In this document: piece after piece, positions 8,560-15,122 of the stretch
How the letters are laid out: each line of letters opens with the position of its first letter
How positions within the stretch are numbered: the stretch's first letter is position 1
Assembly (NCBI GenBank): GCA_938020505.1
Contig: CALIHR010000005.1
Span: 1 to 64,000, forward strand
Direction: 5' to 3'
Source: an uncultured Actinobaculum sp.
GTDB taxonomy: Bacteria > Actinomycetota > Actinomycetes > Actinomycetales > Actinomycetaceae
DNA: 64,000 bases
The notes under the pieces: model-generated
Told to the model about the DNA's origin: nothing
Seen by the model: the letters and a program-made list of their open reading frames with translations, nothing else
The model's database searches: none
Program-made: the position numbers and the translations under genes

Positions 8560-9153
8560 CTACCATTCGCCGAATTCGAGATCGTCACGGAAATGGTACT
8601 GCTTTTCGTAGAATACGTTTTGTGTGTAGAGTGTTTTATTGTAAACGATATGTGTCCTATCTTTCTGATCCATTGAAGTTGACGAGTACACAATTAGTTC
8701 CTTTTGAAGTTTTTCATTGAATATTTTAAGTTCTTTAATGGATTTCTCTTTTCTGCTGATGGTCTGCTTTTGTTTTCTAGTTTCCCGTTCCTTTTCTTTA
8801 ATAGTTTCCTTTAATAGAGCAATAAGCTCTTGCTGTTCCTCAGTGGTCTTCTCTCGTTCTTCTTTGATTCTCTGCTGTCCTTGGAATTTCCTTTCCAGTT
8901 CATCCATCGCTTCCTTTAGCGCAGCAAGGTCGTCAGATAGCACAGTGAATTCATCGGAGCGAGAGTTGTTTCGGTTTCGAGCGCGTTCGCAAGACTCTGA
9001 AGAGGCAATCTCCAAAAGACGGTTGTAGAAAACCTCTGCGTAAGCGTCAACGTCGCGACGCCGCTCTTTTCCTCCGTGTTCTTCAATGAAGTCAAGAAAA
9101 ATTTCGGCCCTGTATTGAGCTTTGACAATCTCATAGTTATGCTGGGGGTCTGC
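8560..9153 (-). CDS. AT-rich coiled-coil protein, probably truncated at its 5' end
   Basis: The frame is open from 9153 to the stop at 8560, but has no ATG or GTG; a TTG at 9015 would give 151 residues. The part upstream of the TTG still looks like protein (FLDFIEEHGG, VFYNRLLEIA), and a TGA stops the frame just before it, so the original start seems lost. Residues after the TTG form a long charged coiled coil rich in Lys, Glu and Gln, then an aromatic-rich end. Base composition is much more AT-rich than its surroundings, which suggests recent transfer. No family recognised. Confidence 0.45.
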   Translation of the reverse strand, partial: ADPQHNYEIVKAQYRAEIFLDFIEEHGGKERRRDVDAYAEVFYNRLLEIASSESCERARNRNNSRSDEFTVLSDDLAALKEAMDELERKFQGQQRIKEEREKTTEEQQELIALLKETIKEKERETRKQKQTISRKEKSIKELKIFNEKLQKELIVYSSTSMDQKDRTHIVYNKTLYTQNVFYEKQYHFRDDLEFGEW

Positions 9154-9253
9154 TCAAAGATAATGGTGGCAGCAGCCACAGTGCCTTCTAAGCTGTTTCG
9201 CGCGGGAGGCGGAAGCGGCTGTTCCTGTCGTCTGGCTTTCCTGAAAGCGGCCG

Positions 9254-11167
9254 TTACTCTTGCGCCTCTGAGAGGGCTTCGGCGAGGCTCTCCCGCGTGA
9301 GAAGGGTGTCGGGATGGTCGGGCCCGAGGATCCTGGTCTGGTCGTCCAGAAGAGACTGAAATATGGCGATGGCCTTCTGATAATCCCCCAAAACGCTGTA
9401 GGCGCAGGCAAGATCGCCGCGCGTGTCCAGAGCGTCAGGGTGATCAACGCCCAGGGAGCGGAACTGGCTGTCCAAGACGGCCTCGAGTATCTCAATGGCT
9501 TTCTGGGGATTTCCCGAGACGGTGTGGGCGCGCGCAAGATTGCTGCGCGCGGTCAGCGTCAAGTAATGGTCTGGGCCGAGGACCCGGGCTTCGTCGGCAA
9601 TCAGCTCCCCGAGAATGTCGATAGCCTGCCCGTAGTCTCCGACGGCGTTGCAGATGTAGGCCAGATTGCTGCGGACGGCCAGCGTGTCGGGGTGGTCTGG
9701 GCCGAGGACCCGGATTCTGTCGGGAAGCAGGGCGTTGAGCTCTTTGCGGGCCTTCTTGAACTTGCCCGCGTCCATGTACGCCCTGGCGAGCCTGTTGCGC
9801 GTCGTGAGAGTGTAAGGATGGTCGGGGCCGAGGGCGCGGTCGACGTCGCGGACGAAGCCCTTGAGCAGGTCGATCGCTTGCTGAGTGCGTCCCGTCTGAA
9901 GGTAGGATTCGGCAAGGTTGCCGCGTGTGCCGAGCGTGCCGGCGTCGTCGGGGCCGAGGACTCGAGTTTGGTCGGCCGCAAGGGCTTCGAGGATGCCGAC
10001 GGCGCCCTCGAAGTCTCCCGTCTCCATGTGCGCTTCGGCGAGATTGGCCAGCGTGTCGAGGGTGTCGGGGTGGTCGGGGCCGAGAGCCCTGAGCCGCTCG
10101 GCAAAAAGGGCTTCGTAGGCGTCGATGGCTTTCATGGTTTCTCCTGTTTCTCTGTGGGCCAAGGCGAGGTTGGTGCGTATGGCGAACGTGTCAGGATGGT
10201 CGGCTCCATACGAGCTGACGAGTTTTCTGACGGTGTCTTCAAAAGTGATCGCGATTTGCGGGCTGTCAATCATGTTGAGGCAATATATCGTGTTGTTCAC
10301 GAGTCCGAAAACGCTTGGCAGATCGATGCAGGATTCGCGGGGAGAGTGGAGCGCGCCCCCCTCGTCTCGTTCGGCGACGGCGTTGAGCTGGATGACCATG
10401 TCGAGAACGTTGGCGCGCTGGGCTTCGTCGGCGGCCGCCTCCTTCATGTCGGTGATCTCCAGCATTTTGACGACGGCGCGCTTGACGGCGTCGAACAACG
10501 ACGGATCTGTCGCAAGGTCTTCCCGAAAGGCGCGCCCTTGAAGCTCATGGATGCTGATATAGCGGCCGTCGGCGGAGGGCGTGCAGGCCGAGAGGGAGAC
10601 GAGCTCCTCGAGCGTTTCGCGCGCAATCTGTTCGCTCGCGCCTGTCTGATACAGCCAGTGCCGGGGCACGCCCGACGGCGCCAGCAGGGCCAGAGCCGCC
10701 AGCTGCAAGAATGCCGCGCTGGCGTGGGCTGCCGTTTCGTCGCCGCTGGCGCTGTCCTTCTCAGCCAGATGATCCTGCACGGCTTGGCGGGCCATGAGCA
10801 GGGCCGTGGGCGCAAGGGCGGGGTAGCCGTCGGCGGGCCGGGGGATCGGCTGGCCGTAGCCACCGCTGGACGGGCCGTCGGCGGGCTCATCAAGCCCAAA
10901 CTCCCGCAGGTTCGCGAGGTAGTCGTCCAACCTCGGGTACCCGACCAGCCTGATCGTGGTTGCAGCCTGCTCCAAGGCGACGGGCAGGTCCCCGAGCGCT
11001 TCGGCCACGCGGGCCGCGCCGTCGGGGTCGTTCACGCCGGTGTGCTCAATCAGGAAAGCGACCGACTGGGGCCGCGTAAACCTCCCCGTGGTGTCGGGGC
11101 CGTTTTGACGGCTCGCGCCGGTGTTCTCGTTGCCTTGGTTCGCGTCAAAGCTTCTTTCGCTGCTCAT
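9254..11167 (-). CDS. STAND/NB-ARC-derived TPR protein lacking the P-loop (cassette B body)
   Basis: 637 residues from an ATG with a weak GGGAG seven bases upstream. After a disordered Asn/Gly-rich start, residues about 30-100 match the tail of bacterial NB-ARC-TPR proteins (VAEALGDLPVALEQAATTI followed by a YLANL segment), then a winged-helix-like region, then about seven kinesin-light-chain TPR units with LGPDHPDTL linkers. The nucleotide-binding half (Walker A/B) that normally precedes the VAEALGDLP element is absent. The frame stays open upstream to just past the copy B leader but has no start there, so this ORF looks like the larger part of a gene that lost an internal segment. Such proteins are signalling or immune-type switch proteins when complete. 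Confidence 0.75.
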   Translation of the reverse strand: MSSERSFDANQGNENTGASRQNGPDTTGRFTRPQSVAFLIEHTGVNDPDGAARVAEALGDLPVALEQAATTIRLVGYPRLDDYLANLREFGLDEPADGPSSGGYGQPIPRPADGYPALAPTALLMARQAVQDHLAEKDSASGDETAAHASAAFLQLAALALLAPSGVPRHWLYQTGASEQIARETLEELVSLSACTPSADGRYISIHELQGRAFREDLATDPSLFDAVKRAVVKMLEITDMKEAAADEAQRANVLDMVIQLNAVAERDEGGALHSPRESCIDLPSVFGLVNNTIYCLNMIDSPQIAITFEDTVRKLVSSYGADHPDTFAIRTNLALAHRETGETMKAIDAYEALFAERLRALGPDHPDTLDTLANLAEAHMETGDFEGAVGILEALAADQTRVLGPDDAGTLGTRGNLAESYLQTGRTQQAIDLLKGFVRDVDRALGPDHPYTLTTRNRLARAYMDAGKFKKARKELNALLPDRIRVLGPDHPDTLAVRSNLAYICNAVGDYGQAIDILGELIADEARVLGPDHYLTLTARSNLARAHTVSGNPQKAIEILEAVLDSQFRSLGVDHPDALDTRGDLACAYSVLGDYQKAIAIFQSLLDDQTRILGPDHPDTLLTRESLAEALSEAQE

Positions 11168-11193
11168 GTTGAAACTCCCGTCGTTGTCTGCAC

Positions 11194-11574
11194 CTAGGCC
11201 TCCCTCACCGTTTGCATTGAAGCGCTTGTCATCGCCCGTGTCGGTGCACCCGTTGCCGCTTGCGCTGGTACTTTTGTCGCCGCCGTTTGCGCCGGGCTTC
11301 CCGTCGCCGCCGGCATTGGCTTTGGCGAGTTCCTCGGCGGCGACGCGCAGGAGCTCGTCATACAGGCCTCGCGCCGTCGCCCCGACTCCTTGGCGCTGGT
11401 CTGCCGGGCCGCGGGAGCCGAGGAGAGCGAGGAACGAATCGGGATCGCTTTGAGCGCCGACGGCGGCGTCGTGCCGATTGTCGGCGTCGTCGTTTCGTCT
11501 GCCGGCGTCGTGCCGACTGTTGCGGTCTTATCGAAAAATAAAGAAAATGCGTATACAAGAACACCCGGACCCAT
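11194..11574 (-). CDS. Leader ORF of TPR cassette B (frameshifted relative to the body)
   Basis: Starts MGPGVLVYAFSLFFDK like copy A, immediately after the leaderless promoter. About 20 codons later the sequence runs into DNA homologous to the N-terminal domain of copy A, but in the wrong frame: the homologous reading (DPDSFLALLGSRGPADQ) lies in the next frame and continues into the 9254-11167 ORF. The result is a 126-residue Ala/Thr-rich product of doubtful function ending 26 bases before the body ORF. Either this is a broken gene, or the short ORF acts as a translated leader for the body. Confidence 0.45.
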   Translation of the reverse strand: MGPGVLVYAFSLFFDKTATVGTTPADETTTPTIGTTPPSALKAIPIRSSLSSAPAARQTSAKESGRRREACMTSSCASPPRNSPKPMPAATGSPAQTAATKVPAQAATGAPTRAMTSASMQTVREA

Positions 11575-11609
11575 AAATCGATCCTAGCCCCGCCCGCCCG
11601 CCGTGTCTA
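11572..11609 (-). promoter_or_regulatory. Leaderless promoter, TPR cassette copy B
   Basis: Read on the minus strand: TAGACA (11609-11604), 17-bp spacer, TAGGAT (11586-11581), six bases, ATG (11574). Same spacing as copies A and C. Confidence 0.7.
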
Positions 11610-11786
11610 CGGCGAATCCATTGATATCCATACCCGTATCAGACCGCTGCATCCGTTTGCCAATCGACCGGACTTGCCCAGCGAGTTCCTGGCGAACATC
11701 CCGCTCTTGGCTTCGGCGCTTCCGCTGACCGACGCGAAAATCCAGCAGTCCACCGGGGTCCAGCCAATCGGAGGCTTTGATCGAGG

Positions 11787-13187
11787 TCACTTGCGGTTTT
11801 CTCGTCTCCATTTCTCGTTCTTTAAATAGGTCAGTTCAGCGGAAATGGCGCGTGTTTTAGGGTGGTTGAGGCCGAAGATGCGGGTGTGGTCGGCTAACAG
11901 GTCCGTGTACATTTTGACGGCCTTTCGGGAGTCGCCCGCCTCCAAGTGCGTGTAAGCGAGGTTGTTGCGCGTGGACAGTGTGTAGCCATGGTCGGGGCCA
12001 AGAATCCGAGTTTGGTCGGCTAACAGGGCCTCGTTCATTACGATGGCCTTGTGGAGATTTCCAGCTTTTGCGTACGCGGCGGCGAGGTTGCCTCGTGTGA
12101 CGAGTGTGTCAGGGTGGTCGGGTCCGAGCACCCGAGTTTGGTCGGCTAATAGAGCCTCGCTCATTTCAATGGCTTCCGGGAGATCTTCGGCAATGTAGTG
12201 GGCGATGGCGAGGTTGCTTTGTGTGGCGAGTGTGTCGGGGTGGTCGGGGCCGAGGATGCTCATTTCGTCGTTCAGGAGCGCCTCGTTGATTTCAATGGCT
12301 TTCTGCGGGTCTTCTGCCTCTGCATACGCGTTGGCAAGTTTTCCTCGTGTGGTGAATGTGTCGGGATGTTTGGGGCCGAGAACGCGGTTTTGGTCGGCTA
12401 AAAGCGCTTCGTATATGCCAATGGCTTCCTCGAGCTTCTCCGCTTGATCGTATGCGGTGGCGAGATTGCTTCGCGTGGCGAAGGTATTGGGGTGGTCGGG
12501 GCCGCAAGTCCGAGCCATGTCCGAAAGTAGGGTTTCGAGCGTGTCGATGGCTTCCTCGAGCTTTCCCGCGTCCATGTATGCGGTGGCGAGATTGCCGCGC
12601 GTGGCGAGTGTATGGCGATGGTCGGGGCCGAGGGAGCGGACTGTGTCCGCGAGAAGAGTCTCAAACATGCCGATGGCTTCCTGGGGGCTTCCCCAGGTGT
12701 TGTAGGCGTAGGCAAGATTGCCGCGTGCAGCCAGCGTGCGGGGGTGGTCGGGGCCGAGGACTCGTGTGAGATCGGGGAGCACGGTCTCGTACATGTCGAT
12801 GGATTCCTGGAACTTTCCCGCATCCGAGTATGCTTCCGCGAGGCCGCTTCGCGAGGAAAGCGTGTCGGGGTGGTCGGGGCCGAGGACGCGCGCCCGGTCG
12901 GTCAGGACGGCCTCGTACATGTCTATAGCTTTCAGGGGGTTTCCGGCAATGCTGTATGTGTAGGCAATTTTGTTGCGCGTGGTGAGCGTGTCGGGGTGGT
13001 CGGGGCCGAGGACGCGGGCCCGGTCGGTTAGGACGGCCTCGTACGCCTCCAAGGCTTTCTCTAGGTTGCCTGCGTCTCTGTATTCGTCGGCGAGGTTGCT
13101 TTTCGTCGTGAGTGTGTCGGGGTGGTCGGGGCCGAGATTCTTGCTCTGCTCGGTTAAAAGGGCCTCGTATTTTTCAATGCCGTTCAT
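11787..13187 (-). CDS. Kinesin-light-chain-like TPR repeat protein (cassette C body)
   Basis: 466 residues made almost entirely of about eleven 42-residue TPR units, each with a LGPDHPDTL-like linker and NLA-x-AY helix; no other domain. The ATG at 13187 has AGGAG six bases upstream, so this ORF is properly equipped for its own translation. It follows the 71-codon leader ORF of copy C by 39 bases and would share its transcript. It lacks both the hydrophobic leader and the helical N-terminal domain seen in copy A. Likely a cytoplasmic protein-binding scaffold; partner unknown. Confidence 0.8.
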   Translation of the reverse strand: MNGIEKYEALLTEQSKNLGPDHPDTLTTKSNLADEYRDAGNLEKALEAYEAVLTDRARVLGPDHPDTLTTRNKIAYTYSIAGNPLKAIDMYEAVLTDRARVLGPDHPDTLSSRSGLAEAYSDAGKFQESIDMYETVLPDLTRVLGPDHPRTLAARGNLAYAYNTWGSPQEAIGMFETLLADTVRSLGPDHRHTLATRGNLATAYMDAGKLEEAIDTLETLLSDMARTCGPDHPNTFATRSNLATAYDQAEKLEEAIGIYEALLADQNRVLGPKHPDTFTTRGKLANAYAEAEDPQKAIEINEALLNDEMSILGPDHPDTLATQSNLAIAHYIAEDLPEAIEMSEALLADQTRVLGPDHPDTLVTRGNLAAAYAKAGNLHKAIVMNEALLADQTRILGPDHGYTLSTRNNLAYTHLEAGDSRKAVKMYTDLLADHTRIFGLNHPKTRAISAELTYLKNEKWRRENRK

Positions 13188-13226
13188 GAATTCTCCTGTC
13201 TTTCTGTGAGTTGGGTTTTCTGTTCG

Positions 13227-13442
13227 TCAGGGTGAGCGTGTCTGGTTGGGCGAGCTCGTCGTTCCTTGGCAAGTCCGCCTAGTGTCCGTGCAAGGCCATG
13301 CGCGAAGCCGCAGGCGTGAGATCGAAGCAGATGTCGCGTGGAAGGCTGTCGGTGGATTGTCGGCCGGCGGCGGCGTCGTGCCGACTGTTGCGGTCTTATC
13401 GAAAAGTAAAGAAAATGCGTATACAAGAACACCCGGACCCAT
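13227..13442 (-). CDS. Leader ORF of TPR cassette C
   Basis: 71 codons beginning MGPGVLVYAFSLLFDK, directly behind the copy C leaderless promoter. After about 25 codons it becomes Pro/Thr/Ser-rich without similarity to the TPR protein and stops 39 bases before it. It is the second case of a separated leader and body, so it may be a remnant or a regulatory leader peptide. Confidence 0.4.
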   Translation of the reverse strand: MGPGVLVYAFSLLFDKTATVGTTPPPADNPPTAFHATSASISRLRLRAWPCTDTRRTCQGTTSSPNQTRSP

Positions 13443-13477
13443 AAACCGATCCTAACCCCAGTCGCAGGGACTGTCCA
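13440..13477 (-). promoter_or_regulatory. Leaderless promoter, TPR cassette copy C
   Basis: Minus strand: TGGACA (13477-13472), 17-bp spacer, TAGGAT (13454-13449), six bases, ATG (13442). The word TTTCAGCA just upstream is shared with copy A. Confidence 0.7.
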
Positions 13478-14614
13478 CGGCGAATCTGCTGAAACCTGCA
13501 CTTGCTTCAGGCTTCCCTCGGCCGACGCCTGCAAAGAAGCTTTGGCCTCCTACCCTCCGGTTCGCTCCGCTTGGGCCCTCGTCGGCATCCGCAAGGAAAT
13601 TTCCACATCTTGTCGAGGCTGACCTCTCTGTCTTAGAGCGCGGCGCCCGATTGCCGTCCTCGTTTGGCAAAGCGGAAAACTATCCCATTGAAACGCCGTT
13701 TCGTCTTTGACGGCGTCCCTCCGCGGTGCCCCGGTCAACCAGTTGTTCTAGCCAGCGTTACTGCTGGTTCTTCTCTGCCCCGCCGCCTTGACGGCGTAAA
13801 ACGGAAAGAAATTGAGAAATGGCATGTATGTGGGGGTGGTCGGGGCCGAGGACGCGGGCCAGATCAGACAGCAGGGCTTTGCACATATCGATGGCTTTCC
13901 GATAATCTCCCAAGGCGGTGCGTGTATAGGCAAGACCGCCGCGAAGCTATGTAAAAAGCCAAGGAAGGCATCTGCAAGCCTATCTTTCATTCGCGTCCAC
14001 GGATCTTTGATTGCGGGTAGAATCGACAACGGCTCCTTCGAGCTGGGCCGAACCTTTCACGTTTCCCGGAATGCCAAGGTTTCGAGTCCAGGAAGGAGGT
14101 GAGGGCGATGAGGAAGACATCCTCGTCGGGCAAGGAAAAAGCCCGGATACTGCGCGGACTGGTAAGGCTAGCGCAGCTCCAGGCTTTTGCCCTCGCCATC
14201 GTGCCCTAGCATTGCTAGAAGCATTGCTTAAGTGACGACTCACAGGTGGCTACACGGAGCACATTCGTTTAGTCGCCTCTATTGTCCCTAAATAGAACCA
14301 GACAAGCAAGAGGTGTGTGGTAAGCGTCCACCGAACTCGGCCCGATGCCACGTCCGAATCACAGCGACACCCACCCGTACGAACTCCGTTTGCCGCCCAA
14401 GCGGCAATCAAAATCTGGGAACGCCCTGCATTGGTGGCAGGCGCAGCAGGTTCTGAAGAGCTGCTCGAAGCGGATGCCAGGATCGCCTCCTGTTGATTCT
14501 GAGCTTCGCACGACAGCAATCTGAATTTCTCGCCCCAGTTCCGCCCGCAAAACCCAAGGTTGATCTTGGCCCGTCTGGCTGAGGCGACGGTGCTTACTGT
14601 GCTTTCTTTCGCGT
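13478..14614. other. Degraded region between TPR cassettes C and D
   Basis: Apart from the TPR fragment at 13823-13940 no gene is supported. Open frames of 60-96 codons exist on both strands but have no ribosome binding site and unbiased composition. It is best read as debris of the TPR array. Confidence 0.5.
13823..13940 (-). pseudogene. TPR repeat remnant
   Basis: On the minus strand this stretch reads GGLAYTRTALGDYRKAI and ends in LGPDHPHIH: one complete kinesin-light-chain-type TPR unit with no start, no further repeats and no usable frame beyond. It is an orphan fragment of the TPR array. Confidence 0.7.
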
Positions 14615-14865
14615 GGCAGCAAGGTTGTTGCGTGTGGCGAGTGTGTCGAGGCGGTCGGGGCCGAGGGCGCGGTCGACGTCGCGGACGAAGCCCTTGAGCA
14701 GGTCGATCGCTTGCTGAGTGCGTCCCCTCTGAAGGTAGGATTCGGCAAGGTTGTCGCGTGTGCCGAGCGTGTCGGCGTCGTCATTTCGTCTGTCGGCATC
14801 GTGCCGACTGTTGCGGTCTTATCGAAAAGTAAAGAAATAGCCTATACAAGAACAACCGGGCTCAT
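14615..14865 (-). pseudogene. Dead TPR cassette copy D
   Basis: Starts like the other cassettes (MSPVVLV) but codon 8 is TAG. The leader DNA is fused, out of frame, to a fragment whose minus-strand reading (NLAESYLQRGRTQQAIDLL) is nearly identical over about 110 bp to part of cassette B (9837-9945). The frame then decays. Together with its shortened promoter spacer this copy cannot make a TPR protein. Confidence 0.8.
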
Positions 14866-14896
14866 AAACCGATCCTAGCCTCGCCCGCCGTGTCTA
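14863..14896 (-). promoter_or_regulatory. Defective promoter, TPR cassette copy D
   Basis: Minus strand: TAGACA (14896-14891), then only 13 bp to TAGGAT (14877-14872), six bases, ATG (14865). The other three copies have exactly 17 bp; losing 4 bp should abolish or cripple the promoter. Confidence 0.6.
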
Positions 14897-15122
14897 CGGG
14901 AAATTCGTCGAAACCGAGCAGGGCGAATCAGGTTGCCCGCCGGTGCATGGACTCGCGAGATAAGCTTGTGCCTCCATCGGGGTGTGCCCCATCTTGCGAC
15001 AAGCTCTCCATCAGGTACCCTGATGACAGCATCATTCAGAGGCCGCGACGATCGCCTATGCCAGAAATCAAAACTGGCGCAGCGGGTCAAAGCGACAGAA
15101 GGACAGGCAGGCATCGACGGTC

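Noticed and set aside
14250..14519. An 89-codon minus-strand frame in the degraded TPR region
   Set aside because: It has no ribosome binding site or recognisable domain, and is surrounded by pseudogene fragments.
6594..14896. An insertion-sequence family as cause of the repeated TPR heads
   Set aside because: No transposase, terminal inverted repeats or target duplications were found at the copies; homologous recombination explains the data better.
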